Below are positions 1 to 7,349 of a stretch of DNA of 8,687 nucleotides, in pieces. Numbering within the stretch: position 1 is the first letter of the stretch; each line of letters begins with the position of its first letter. Made by a program: the position numbers and the translations under genes. The DNA is from Gemmatimonadota bacterium (lineage in GTDB: Bacteria > Gemmatimonadota > Gemmatimonadetes > Gemmatimonadales > Gemmatimonadaceae), in NCBI GenBank assembly GCA_023249395.1, contig JAHFCS010000065.1, forward strand, positions 1 to 8,687, given 5' to 3'. The notes beneath the pieces were generated by a model. The model was given only the letters and a program-made list of their open reading frames with translations, ran no database searches and was not told the origin of the DNA.

Positions 1-1090
1 CCGAAACCGTCCACGTGTCGGTAGCCTCGGTGTCCTCGACCCTGAGCGCCACGTTCCGCTCCAGCTCGCGGTACAGCCGCTCCCTGATCTGCCGCGACGT
101 GACGAACTTCCCCTCTCGTCCCGCGAAGGGCGAATTGTTCACCAGAAAATCGACCGATATGGTCGGCTCCTCCACGGAGATTCCGGCAAGCCTTTCGGGA
201 TACTCGATGTCGGCGACAGTGAGTCCGATCTCGACTCCCTCCAATCCGGCCAGCGCTACAATCTCGCCCGCAGCGGCCTGCTCCAGCTCCACCCGATCCA
301 ACCCTTCGTAACCGAAAAGCTTCGTCACGCGGGCCTGCTCCATCTTTGCGTCTAAATCGAGGGGCAGGAGCGCCACGAGGTCTCCGACCCGCACCTGCCC
401 TCTCTCGATCCGGCCGATGCCGAGCCTGCCGAGGTAGGGCGAGTGGTCGATCGTCGAGATGAGCATCTGAAAGGGCGAGGTGGAGTCGGTCGGCGGAGGA
501 GGAACGTGTCTGATGATGGCATCGAACAGCGGCGTGAGATCCACGAGCGGCTCGTCCAGGTCCATCGTCGCCACGCCGTCACGCGCCGACGCGTAGACCA
601 CCGGCGCGTCGAGCTGGGCCTCGTCGGCTTCGAGCTCGATAAAAAGATCGAGCACCTCGTCGTGGACGCGCATCGGATCGGCGCCGGGCCGGTCGATCTT
701 GTTGATCACTACTATAGGAGTGCGCCCGAGCTCCAGCGCCTTGCGGAGGACGAACCGTGTCTGCGGCATCGGTCCGTCGAACGCGTCCACAACCAGCAGC
801 ACGCCGTTGACCATTCGAAGCGTGCGCTCCACCTCCCCACCGAAATCGGAGTGGCCAGGGGTGTCTACGATGTTGATCTTGGTGCCCTTCCACCGCACGG
901 ATGTATTCTTCGCGAGAATGGTGATGCCGCGCTCGCGCTCGAGTGGGTTGGAGTCCATCACCCGGTCCATTACAACCTGATTTTCTCTGAACGCGCCAGC
1001 CTGGCGGAGCATCTTGTCAACCAGTGTCGTCTTGCCGTGATCGACGTGCGCGATGATGGCGATGTTTCGGATTTCCTGCGGGTTTTGCAT
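1..1090 (-). CDS. typA: TypA/BipA ribosome-associated translational GTPase, C-terminus cut by window edge
   Basis: This is a GTPase of the elongation-factor superfamily that binds ribosomes and helps 50S assembly and stress or cold adaptation (family knowledge). 363 codons are visible from an ATG at 1090, with no stop before the edge; family members have about 600 residues, so roughly 240 are missing. The G motifs are complete: AHVDHGKTT (residues 14-22), the switch I stretch ERERGITILAK (51-61), DTPGH (76-80), NKID (130-133) and a G5-like SAR (168-170). Domain II follows at about 204-300, and domain III opens near 308 with the TypA-type stretch NNSPFAGREGKFVTSRQIRE (318-337). That stretch and the absence of EF-G or LepA features favour TypA over other translational GTPases. 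No clear Shine-Dalgarno is seen before the ATG. The gene lies 50 bp downstream of pilT on the same strand, so cotranscription is likely. Confidence 0.95.
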   Translation of the reverse strand, partial: MQNPQEIRNIAIIAHVDHGKTTLVDKMLRQAGAFRENQVVMDRVMDSNPLERERGITILAKNTSVRWKGTKINIVDTPGHSDFGGEVERTLRMVNGVLLVVDAFDGPMPQTRFVLRKALELGRTPIVVINKIDRPGADPMRVHDEVLDLFIELEADEAQLDAPVVYASARDGVATMDLDEPLVDLTPLFDAIIRHVPPPPTDSTSPFQMLISTIDHSPYLGRLGIGRIERGQVRVGDLVALLPLDLDAKMEQARVTKLFGYEGLDRVELEQAAAGEIVALAGLEGVEIGLTVADIEYPERLAGISVEEPTISVDFLVNNSPFAGREGKFVTSRQIRERLYRELERNVALRVEDTEATDTWTVS

Positions 1091-1140
1091 AGCATTGAAA
1101 GTTACCCGCGCGGAATGGCGTTTTGTAGGCCGATGACCGC

Positions 1141-2688
1141 CTACGACATCAGAAACGACGTGTCGTGTCCGCGATTCTTGAGAGCGTTCAGGAAGGCAGG
1201 TTTGTCGTTCGCTTTCATGTAGGCCTCCTTCGGCTCGACGGTGCCGTTCTCCACGAGTTCCAGGAGGACATCGCCGAGCAGGACCATGCCGAGCCTCCGC
1301 GACGTCTGCATCACAGATTGCAGCTGAAATGCCTTTCCCTCGCGGATGAGATTCGCCACCGCGGGATTCGTGAGCAGAATCTCCCGCGCCGCGACACGCC
1401 CGCCGCCGATCTTCCTGCACAGACACTGGGAGACGACGCCGCGCAAACTGTCGGCGAGCATCACCCTGATCTGGGCCTGCCGGTCGGGTGGAAACTGATC
1501 GATCAGCCGATCGATCGTTCCGACCGCAGTCGTGGTATGCAGCGTTCCGAACACGAGATGTCCGGTCTCTGCCGTTTCAAGCGCGATCGACGCGGTTTCG
1601 AGATCGCGGAGCTCGCCAACGAGCACGATGTCCGGATCCTCGCGCAGTGCGGCCCGCAGCGCGCTCTTGAACGAAGCCGTGTGCACGCCCACCTGGCGCT
1701 GGGTGATGACGCAGCGCTTGTTCTTGTGAACGAACTCGATCGGGTCCTCGATGGTCACGACGTGGTCCTCGCGTGACCGGTTGATGAGATCCACGAGAGC
1801 GCCCAGAGTGGTGGACTTTCCCGAGCCCGTCGGCCCGGTGACGAGGACGAGACCCTTCGTGAGGAAGCACAGGTTCTGGACTTCGGGGGTGATGCCGAGC
1901 GCTTCGACGGTCGCGACCTTGGCAGGAATCACACGGAACACCCCTGCCGCGCCGTGATGATCGCGGAACGCGTTGGCGCGGAATCGCGCGACGTCCTCTA
2001 TCTCGAACGCGAAATCCGTGTCGTTCAGCTCCCTGTACTCGGCGAGGTTTCGCGCCGGCATGACTGCGACAAGCATCGCCTCGAGCTTGGCACCGGTGAG
2101 GGGCTCCATCTCCGTCATACGCTTGAGCTCACCGTGTATGCGGAGAATCGGCGGCTCGCCGACGCGCAGGTGCAGGTCCGACGCGGCCTGATCCACTAGC
2201 GCCCGCAGCAGGCTTTCGAGCTCGCCTGTCGCGGCAACGGTGGCCAGGTCCGATTCGACGGCGACGACGGTTGGCGCCTCCCCGAAAACTTTGGGCGGTG
2301 GACTCACCGGCGGCGCGACGACAGGCGATGGTGTCGGGACAGGTCCGTTGCCGTTCGACAAGGCAGCCACGTGCCCATTGCCGGCGGCGGGCGCGACACT
2401 CACCGTTGCCCGCATCTTCCCACCATCAGTGCGCAGCCTGGTGATGAACCTTCCGCCGTCGTTCGCGTAGATGAAATCGAGTGGTCCGCCGGCGTCGAGC
2501 TGGTTCGCGACGTCGGGCGGCGCAATCTCCCGCAGCAGCGCGACGAGCTGTCCCGGTGGGAGCGGCTGGCGCGTGAGAGGCTGTGGAGTTCCACCGATCA
2601 TCAAATGGGCGACGTCGCCCTCCGTCAGTCGGACGGAATCAGCGCGGTTCGAGACCATCGCTGTGAGAAGCGCATCTATTCTGGGCAT
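1141..2688 (-). CDS. pilT: PilT-type twisting motility / type IV pilus retraction ATPase with duplicated N-terminal domain
   Basis: This hexameric AAA+-like secretion ATPase would depolymerise type IV pilin at the inner-membrane base of the pilus. Visible motifs are Walker A GPTGSGKST (residues 285-293), Asp box TIEDPIEFVH (312-321), Walker B DIVLVGELRD (353-362), His box TGHLVFGTLHT (375-385) and AVANLIREGK (443-452), the counterpart of PilT's AIRNLIRE retraction motif. The last motif favours PilT over PilB or PilU. At 515 residues it exceeds the usual ~350. The canonical protein starts near residue 155; before it lie a second, degenerate copy of the N-terminal PilT domain (about 3-100) and a Pro/Ala/Gly-rich linker (about 100-140). 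The ATG at 2688 is preceded by AGAGG only 2 nt away, a weak ribosome site. No other pilus gene lies in the window. The CDF gene ends 30 bp upstream and typA begins 50 bp downstream. Confidence 0.93.
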   Translation of the reverse strand: MPRIDALLTAMVSNRADSVRLTEGDVAHLMIGGTPQPLTRQPLPPGQLVALLREIAPPDVANQLDAGGPLDFIYANDGGRFITRLRTDGGKMRATVSVAPAAGNGHVAALSNGNGPVPTPSPVVAPPVSPPPKVFGEAPTVVAVESDLATVAATGELESLLRALVDQAASDLHLRVGEPPILRIHGELKRMTEMEPLTGAKLEAMLVAVMPARNLAEYRELNDTDFAFEIEDVARFRANAFRDHHGAAGVFRVIPAKVATVEALGITPEVQNLCFLTKGLVLVTGPTGSGKSTTLGALVDLINRSREDHVVTIEDPIEFVHKNKRCVITQRQVGVHTASFKSALRAALREDPDIVLVGELRDLETASIALETAETGHLVFGTLHTTTAVGTIDRLIDQFPPDRQAQIRVMLADSLRGVVSQCLCRKIGGGRVAAREILLTNPAVANLIREGKAFQLQSVMQTSRRLGMVLLGDVLLELVENGTVEPKEAYMKANDKPAFLNALKNRGHDTSFLMS

Positions 2689-2718
2689 CGCCTCTACGAC
2701 GATTGAAATCGCCGCACA

Positions 2719-3642
2719 TCACATGTGGAGGTGCTCCTCCCGCTCGTACATCTCCTTTAGCTCCAGCTGCACGGTGACGTGCTGAATCCCGAATAGACGC
2801 ATCGCATCGTGCACATGCTCGAGCGCATGCTGATGGGCGTCGGAATCGCGTACGATTGCGTGCGCACTCATCGCCACCATTCGCGGAGTCACCGACCACA
2901 CATGCAGGTCGTGCACCGACTCGATTCCCGGAATCGCTTCCAACTGCGTGCGCACTACGTCGAGATAGATGTGGGGCGGCGTGGACTCGAGGAGGATGTC
3001 CACCGATTCGCGCACAAGCTGCCACGATCCTCGGATTATCAGCGCTGTCGTCAGGAACGAGACCAGTGGGTCGGTGATCAGCCAGCCGGTGTAGCGGATC
3101 AGAATCGCCGCGACGACGGTGCCGACCGATGCGAGGAGATCGCCAAGGACATGCAGGTATGCGCCGCGAACATTCATGTTGGCGCGCGACGTGGGGTGCA
3201 GCACTCTCGCCGCGATGAGATTCACGACGAGACCCGCGATCGCTACGACAAGCATCAGCCCGCCCTCGACCGGCTCGGGGTGCCGCAGTCTCAGGACCGC
3301 TTCGAAAAGAATCCAGGCCGAGATGAGCAGCAAGGTCGCGCCGTTCAGAAAGGCGGCGAGGATCTCCCAACGCAGGAATCCGTAGCTCTTTCGGGGAGTT
3401 ACCGGCTGCATCGTGAACCACGCCACGAAGAGTGACAGCGCGAGCGCCCCGACATCCGTGAACATGTGCCCGGCGTCGGCGAGAAGAGCCAGCGAGTTGG
3501 ACATCACTCCGCCCACCAGCTCCACGACGAGGAGGACAGCGGTGAGGGAAAGCGCTATCCGGAGGCTTCGCGTCGATGCGGTGTGCAGGTGAGAGTGGGC
3601 GCCGGAAGGATGGTCATGCGAGCCGTCATCTCCATGTGGCAT
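2719..3642 (-). CDS. Cation diffusion facilitator (CzcD/ZitB-like Zn/Co/Cd exporter)
   Basis: This inner-membrane metal/proton antiporter probably exports Zn(II), Co(II) or Cd(II) from the cytoplasm. From the ATG at 3642 it has 307 residues, normal for the family. The N-terminus is His-rich (residues 1-20, with HDH and HSHLH). Six membrane segments follow from about residue 28. The transport-site signature HxxxD appears twice, HMFTD (59-63, TM2) and HVLGD (164-168, TM5), the arrangement of zinc-type CDFs. The cytoplasmic C-terminal domain carries HDLHVWSVTP (244-253) and further His residues (EHLHM at the end). The open frame continues upstream to 4032, but that part is antisense to the divergent CNNM-family gene and not CDF-like, so I chose Met at 3642. 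This start has no well-spaced Shine-Dalgarno: a GGAG lies 14 nt upstream, inside an inverted repeat. The gene heads a probable CDF-pilT-typA transcript. Confidence 0.9.
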   Translation of the reverse strand: MPHGDDGSHDHPSGAHSHLHTASTRSLRIALSLTAVLLVVELVGGVMSNSLALLADAGHMFTDVGALALSLFVAWFTMQPVTPRKSYGFLRWEILAAFLNGATLLLISAWILFEAVLRLRHPEPVEGGLMLVVAIAGLVVNLIAARVLHPTSRANMNVRGAYLHVLGDLLASVGTVVAAILIRYTGWLITDPLVSFLTTALIIRGSWQLVRESVDILLESTPPHIYLDVVRTQLEAIPGIESVHDLHVWSVTPRMVAMSAHAIVRDSDAHQHALEHVHDAMRLFGIQHVTVQLELKEMYEREEHLHM

Positions 3643-3661
3643 ATGGAGATGCGCGTCTCCA
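3627..3661 (-). promoter_or_regulatory. Three-arm inverted-repeat cluster around the CDF start codon (candidate RNA switch or operator)
   Basis: Read on the plus strand, CATCTCCAT (3627-3635) and ATGGAGATG (3643-3651) are perfect 9-bp inverted arms with a 7-nt spacer that contains the CDF start codon (3640-3642). The second arm is also the left half of an 18-bp dyad, 3644-3661, in which 8 of 9 pairs match (the one mismatch is a T-G pair). In the CDF mRNA the middle arm could therefore pair either with the upstream arm, which contains the only GGAG, or with codons 3-6, but not with both. It could equally be a DNA operator of three alternating TGGAGA half-sites. The repeats are seen directly; any function is inference. 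The downstream arm is coding, so chance or codon constraint is possible. Confidence 0.4.
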
Positions 3662-3712
3662 GGCCCCGTCGGCGGAGGCCCACCGCCAAGCGGATTGTGA
3701 TATTTTGCAGGG
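3643..3712. promoter_or_regulatory. Divergent promoter region between the CDF gene and the CNNM/CorC-type gene
   Basis: This 70-bp gap is the only place for the promoters of both divergent genes, unless these lie inside the coding regions. An AT-rich patch at 3699-3707 stands out; TATTTT (3701-3706) fits a TANNNT -10 box for the plus-strand gene, with a predicted start at or next to its ATG. No convincing -35 element is visible. A short dyad GGCGG-7-CCGCC lies at 3671-3687, and the 18-bp dyad 3644-3661 sits at the CDF side. No recognisable consensus site for a named metal regulator was found. Confidence 0.4.
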
Positions 3713-5116
3713 ATGATTCTCCGGCTGTCGGCCATCCTCGCGCTCGTGCTCATGAACGGGTTTTTTGTTGCCGCCGAGTTCTCACTCGTGCGCTCGCGCC
3801 GGACCCGTCTCGAAGCGATGGTGCGGACCGGTGACCGCCTCGCGCGGATGGCGCTGAGGGCAAGCTCTAATATCTCCCGTGTTCTCTCTGCGAGCCAGTT
3901 GGGTGTGACGCTGGCCAGTCTCGGTCTTGGATGGATCGCCGAAAAAACACTCGCGGAAATCTTCGAGGGACTTTTCACTAATCTGCCATTCGCTGTCGAG
4001 GTGTCGCTCAGCATCACGCTCGCCGGTGTCATAGCCTACACGGTCCTGACGTACCTGCACGTCGTGCTCGGCGAGCTCACTCCGAAGGCGGCAGCCCTGA
4101 ACCATCCAGAGCAGCTCGCCAAGTTCCTCGCGCCGCCGCTTCTGCTCTTCGGCTGGGTGATGAGTCCGTTCATCTGGGTCCTGAATCATTCGGCGAACAG
4201 GATTCTCAAGACGTTCGGCCAATCCACTGCCACGATGCACGAGACCGTGCATTCACCCGAAGAGCTTCGACTCCTCGTCGAGCAGGCGCAGGAGAGCGGC
4301 TCACTCCAGCGCAGCGACGCGAAGATGCTCGGCGCGGTGTTCGAGTTCTCCGAGAAGAACGCGAGGGAAGTGATGACTCCGCGCACGGAGATCATCGCCT
4401 TCCCTGTCGATGCGACGCTTCAGGAGGTTCTCAAAATCGTCGAGGAAAGCGGCGTGTCGCGCTATCCCGTTTACAACGAGACGATCGACGACATCATCGG
4501 AATGGTGCTTGCCAAGGACCTGCTGAAGGTCCTGATTCCCGCCGCTGCTGGAGGAGCCGACCTGACGCCAGGACAGAACGGGCAGCCAGCGGAGTTCTCG
4601 TTACGAGCGATGATGCGCCCGGTTCACGTGATCCCCGGCTCGAAGGAAGTCGAAGACGTCCTGGCGGACTTCAAGCGGCTCAAGATCCACATGGCGATCG
4701 TCCTCGATGAATACGGGGGAACCGCGGGCGTGATCACGATGGAGGATCTCCTCGAGGAGATCGTGGGCGAGATTCTCGACGAATACGACACGTCCGAGGA
4801 CAGCGACCTTCCCGTGCAGACACGGGCCGGCGAGACGCTGGTGCCGGGCGGCACGAACATCGGCGAGTTGAACGAACGATTCGGCCTCGACGTACCCGAA
4901 GACGACGCGACGACGATTGGCGGCTACGTGTTCGGTGTGCTGGGAAGACTGCCGCAGCCGGGCGACCGGGTGATCGCGGGCGGCGCGATCTTTACCGTGC
5001 GCGAGATGGATGGCCGGAAGATCGATTCGCTGGCGGTGGACCTGCACTCGGCCGGCGATCGCCGGGCGACGGATCGCGAGCCACAATCTGCCGGCACAGA
5101 AGCAGCGCCTCGATAA
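3713..5116 (+). CDS. CNNM/DUF21-CBS-CorC ('hemolysin C', TlyC/YtfL-like) membrane protein
   Basis: This inner-membrane protein belongs to the CNNM/CorC family, whose members take part in Mg(II)/Co(II) efflux or homeostasis; the old 'hemolysin' name is misleading. Domains in order: a DUF21/CNNM membrane domain (about residues 1-195) with hydrophobic segments near 2-22, 56-76, 98-120 and 138-158, including NGFFVAAEFSLV (15-26) and GELTPK (120-125); a CBS pair (about 218-345) with REVMTPRTEI (218-227) and DEYGGTAGVITMEDLLEEI (332-350); then a CorC_HlyC domain (about 365-443). Length, 467 residues, is normal apart from a polar tail after 443. The start is supported by the 14 residues before NGFF, typical for the family; only AGGG touching the ATG resembles a ribosome site. 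It is the only plus-strand gene, divergent from the CDF gene and overlapping pdxA tail-to-tail. The exact substrate cannot be told from sequence. Confidence 0.92.
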   Translation: MILRLSAILALVLMNGFFVAAEFSLVRSRRTRLEAMVRTGDRLARMALRASSNISRVLSASQLGVTLASLGLGWIAEKTLAEIFEGLFTNLPFAVEVSLSITLAGVIAYTVLTYLHVVLGELTPKAAALNHPEQLAKFLAPPLLLFGWVMSPFIWVLNHSANRILKTFGQSTATMHETVHSPEELRLLVEQAQESGSLQRSDAKMLGAVFEFSEKNAREVMTPRTEIIAFPVDATLQEVLKIVEESGVSRYPVYNETIDDIIGMVLAKDLLKVLIPAAAGGADLTPGQNGQPAEFSLRAMMRPVHVIPGSKEVEDVLADFKRLKIHMAIVLDEYGGTAGVITMEDLLEEIVGEILDEYDTSEDSDLPVQTRAGETLVPGGTNIGELNERFGLDVPEDDATTIGGYVFGVLGRLPQPGDRVIAGGAIFTVREMDGRKIDSLAVDLHSAGDRRATDREPQSAGTEAAPR

Positions 5117-5972
5117 AACTCGACGGATCGGCGATGCCGCAGCCGGCGATGTCGAGTGCCGTGCCGTGATCGGGTGAAGTACGTGGGAATGGCAGGCCAA
5201 GAGTGACGTTCACCGCGCTTCCGAATGCGGCGACCTTGATGGCCGTCATTCCGACGTCGTGGTAAGGCGCGATCACTGCGTCGAACTCCCCTCGCATTGC
5301 GCGGACAAAAACGGTATCGGCTGGGAAAGGACCGGCGATGTTCGCGCGCCGGGCAGCGGGCGCCATGAGAGTCTCGTCCTCCGTTCCGAAGCGACCGCTG
5401 TCGCCAGCGTGGGGATTGAGCGCGCAGAGAGCGATCCGCGGCTCGCCGATGCCGAACCAGCGGGTGAGGTATTCGCGCGTGATCGCAGCGACGGAGACGA
5501 TCTTCTCACTCGTGAGTGACGCCGGGACATCTCGGAGTGCGATGTGAGTCGTCGCCAGGACGACGCGGAGTGGATTTCCTCCCTCGGTTGACGGATGTGT
5601 GGCTGCGAGCATCATCGCGACGCTCGAGCCGGTGAGCTCGGCGAGCATCTCGGTGTGACCGGGAAAGTCATATCCGCCGGCCAGGAGCGCCGCCTTGTCG
5701 ATCGGGGCCGTGACAAGTCCCCGCACCGAGCCTTCCATTGCAAGTTCCACGGCGCGCTCGATCGCGCGGCCGCTCAGACGACCCGCCATCTCCGCGCTGG
5801 CGTCTTCGCTCCATTCCCCTATCGACTCGTCCACCTCGACACCACATCCCTCAGCGCCCACCACCACCAAATCAGAACGCCCGCCAATCCGTGGATCGGC
5901 GAGCGCCTTGGTGATTATCTCCGGTCCGATGCCGCGCGGATCACCCGCAGTAACGGCTAGCCGAGAGCTCAC
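4992..5972 (-). CDS. pdxA: 4-hydroxythreonine-4-phosphate dehydrogenase (PdxA)
   Basis: This cytoplasmic enzyme of pyridoxal 5'-phosphate synthesis (DXP-dependent pathway) oxidises 4-phosphohydroxy-L-threonine with NAD(P). The PdxA plan is present: GDPRGIGPE (residues 10-18), TAPIDK (88-93), PGHTEML (104-110) with metal ligand H106, THIALRD (142-148), LNPHAGD (185-191) with ligand H188, PADT (217-220), YHDVGM (237-242) with ligand H238, and RTSPDHGTALDIAG (264-277). Family members usually read YHDQG at the third ligand; here Q is V. The GTG at 5972 fits the MSSRLAVTAGDP start and lies 3 bp after the surA stop, so translational coupling is likely. Of 326 residues the conserved fold ends near 299; the last 27 are a Pro/Ser/Arg-rich tail read through the end of the convergent CNNM-family gene. 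The related PdxA2 (phosphothreonate) family is possible but less likely next to surA. Confidence 0.93.
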   Translation of the reverse strand: MSSRLAVTAGDPRGIGPEIITKALADPRIGGRSDLVVVGAEGCGVEVDESIGEWSEDASAEMAGRLSGRAIERAVELAMEGSVRGLVTAPIDKAALLAGGYDFPGHTEMLAELTGSSVAMMLAATHPSTEGGNPLRVVLATTHIALRDVPASLTSEKIVSVAAITREYLTRWFGIGEPRIALCALNPHAGDSGRFGTEDETLMAPAARRANIAGPFPADTVFVRAMRGEFDAVIAPYHDVGMTAIKVAAFGSAVNVTLGLPFPRTSPDHGTALDIAGCGIADPSSFIEALLLCRQIVARDPSPGDRRPSAGPPPANRSSGHPSRAR

Positions 5973-5975
5973 GCG

Positions 5976-7313
5976 CTACAACCGAATCGCCACGTACGTT
6001 CGCTTCCGGAGGTCGTCGAGGAGCTGGCGTGTGGCTCGCTCGGCGATGAGCTGCTGCCGGATTCGATCCCGCACTTCGCTTTCGACGTACTGACCGGCTT
6101 CGTTCACGGTGACGAGCTGAACGACGGCGAACTTGGGCGCGCCGCGCGGAGCCGCAAGCTCGAATGGGTCGGTCACATCTCCTGCCTTCTTGCCGATGAG
6201 GGCCGAGGTATAGGAAGCAGGAAGCGAATCCCTTACGAAAGGCTGAAGGATTCCCTTCTCTTCCGCGGGATCGTGATGCCTGGCAACGAGCGAATCGAAC
6301 GATGCCCCCGCGCGCCATACCTTGGCGACTGAATCAGCCTCGAGCCGCGCAGCAGCGAGGTCGGCAGAATCGATCTCGGGCGAGATGAGGATGTGGTGAG
6401 CGTGCACCTCGGCAGCCTGCACCCGGTCAACGCGAATGATGTGGTAACCGAAGGGAGTCTCCACCACCGGGCTCACCTGCCCCGGATTGAGCGCGAACAT
6501 CACCCGTTCGAATTCGGGAACCATCGCCCCGCGACGATTCCAGCCAAGGTCGCCACCGGTTGCCTTTGATCCGGGATCCATCGATTCGCGCTTCGCAATC
6601 TGCTCGAAATCTCCGCCCTTCCGAATCTCGGCACGAATGGAGTCGGCCTTCGCCAGCGCGCGCTTCTTCTGCTCGGCGGTGGGCTTCGGCGCGACGACGA
6701 TCTGGCGGAAGGTGACGGTCGCCGGCTGTGTTTTCAGGAGCTCCTTGTTCTTCTGAAACGCCTCTTCCACTTCGGCATCGCTGACGTTCCGTGCGTGCGC
6801 AGTCTTCTGAAGATCGGGGAAGACGCGCTGCTGAAGCGCGCGGCGGTAGAACTGAGTGTACAAAGTTCGACGGTATTCCTCGGGTGTTCCGAACCCCGCG
6901 TTCTTCAGTTCGATCTTGTACTCGTCTTCTGTCTTGAACTGATCGCGGATGCGCTTTATCTGGTCGTCCACCGATCGGTTCACCTCGCCCTCGGTGACGT
7001 CGACTTTCATCTCGTGCGCCTTCTGGACGAGAATCTCCTCATCGATGAGCTGATCCAGCGCGCTCCTGGCGAATGTCATCTGACCCGCCGAATCGGGTGG
7101 GACCACGACCCCCGCGGCGCGCTGCTGGTTGATGAATGCGAGTACGTCGCTCCAGAGGACTGGCTGGTTGCCGACGATCGCCACCACGCGGTCCACCGGA
7201 ATGGTGGTGGCCGGTGGATTCGCCGCCGCTCGAGTCGCCGGTGCGGTCACCTGCGCATGGGCGGAAGCCGCAAGTGTCAGAAGAACAAGCGAAACTGCAG
7301 GTCCTTTACGCAT
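5976..7313 (-). CDS. surA: SurA-like periplasmic chaperone / peptidyl-prolyl cis-trans isomerase
   Basis: This periplasmic chaperone would escort outer-membrane proteins to the BAM machinery and carries parvulin domains. The 445-residue reading from the ATG at 7313 opens with a signal peptide (basic MRK, hydrophobic core, cut probably after AHA at 18-20). The SurA N-terminal chaperone domain spans about 38-175 (VDRVVAIVGNQPVLWSDV, then DQLIDEEILVQKA). Parvulin domain 1 is at about 198-298, with GGDLGWNRRGAMVPEF (253-268) and FGYHIIRVD (288-296). Parvulin domain 2 (about 301-403) is degenerate, lacking GGxLG and FGYHII. A C-terminal helix (404-445) probably packs on the N domain, as in E. coli SurA. 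The frame is open to a TTG at 7349, but the signal peptide argues for 7313. A G-run lies 11 nt before that ATG. It sits between a related parvulin gene (36-bp gap) and pdxA (3-bp gap). Confidence 0.9.
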   Translation of the reverse strand: MRKGPAVSLVLLTLAASAHAQVTAPATRAAANPPATTIPVDRVVAIVGNQPVLWSDVLAFINQQRAAGVVVPPDSAGQMTFARSALDQLIDEEILVQKAHEMKVDVTEGEVNRSVDDQIKRIRDQFKTEDEYKIELKNAGFGTPEEYRRTLYTQFYRRALQQRVFPDLQKTAHARNVSDAEVEEAFQKNKELLKTQPATVTFRQIVVAPKPTAEQKKRALAKADSIRAEIRKGGDFEQIAKRESMDPGSKATGGDLGWNRRGAMVPEFERVMFALNPGQVSPVVETPFGYHIIRVDRVQAAEVHAHHILISPEIDSADLAAARLEADSVAKVWRAGASFDSLVARHHDPAEEKGILQPFVRDSLPASYTSALIGKKAGDVTDPFELAAPRGAPKFAVVQLVTVNEAGQYVESEVRDRIRQQLIAERATRQLLDDLRKRTYVAIRL

Positions 7314-7349
7314 TCCGTGAAATACCCCCCAGCCCGGGCCCCGGTCCAA

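Noticed and set aside
634..653. Inverted repeat with 7-bp arms and an A-rich loop
   Set aside because: It is inside typA coding sequence (VLDLFIELEAD), with no T-run after the stem; not a terminator.
1125..1144. 6-bp inverted repeat with 8-nt loop at the pilT stop codon
   Set aside because: The stem is short and the minus-strand transcript continues with A residues rather than U, so it does not look like a terminator; typA follows closely.
443..1222. Long plus-strand open frame (259 codons) over typA and the end of pilT
   Set aside because: It is antisense to well-conserved TypA and PilT sequence, has low-complexity His/Arg/Asp composition and matches no family I recognise.
1495..1506. Perfect 12-bp palindrome CTGATCGATCAG, followed by CGATCGATCG
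   Set aside because: It encodes the conserved DRLIDQFP stretch of PilT, so codon choice explains it.
3262..3282. HPEPVEG peptide in the CDF protein, which resembles the translation of a known dispersed repeat
   Set aside because: The position corresponds to a loop where CDF proteins normally carry HPEPV-GG-like sequence, and no second copy exists in the window.
3671..3687. GGCGG-7-CCGCC dyad in the divergent intergenic region as a specific operator
   Set aside because: Five-bp GC arms arise easily by chance in DNA of this composition; kept only as a note under the promoter region.
3643..4032. Upstream extension of the CDF reading frame by 130 codons, antisense to the CNNM-family gene
   Set aside because: The added sequence is Arg/Ser-rich, has no CDF similarity and lies opposite a conserved gene; it is an open frame produced by GC-rich codon use.
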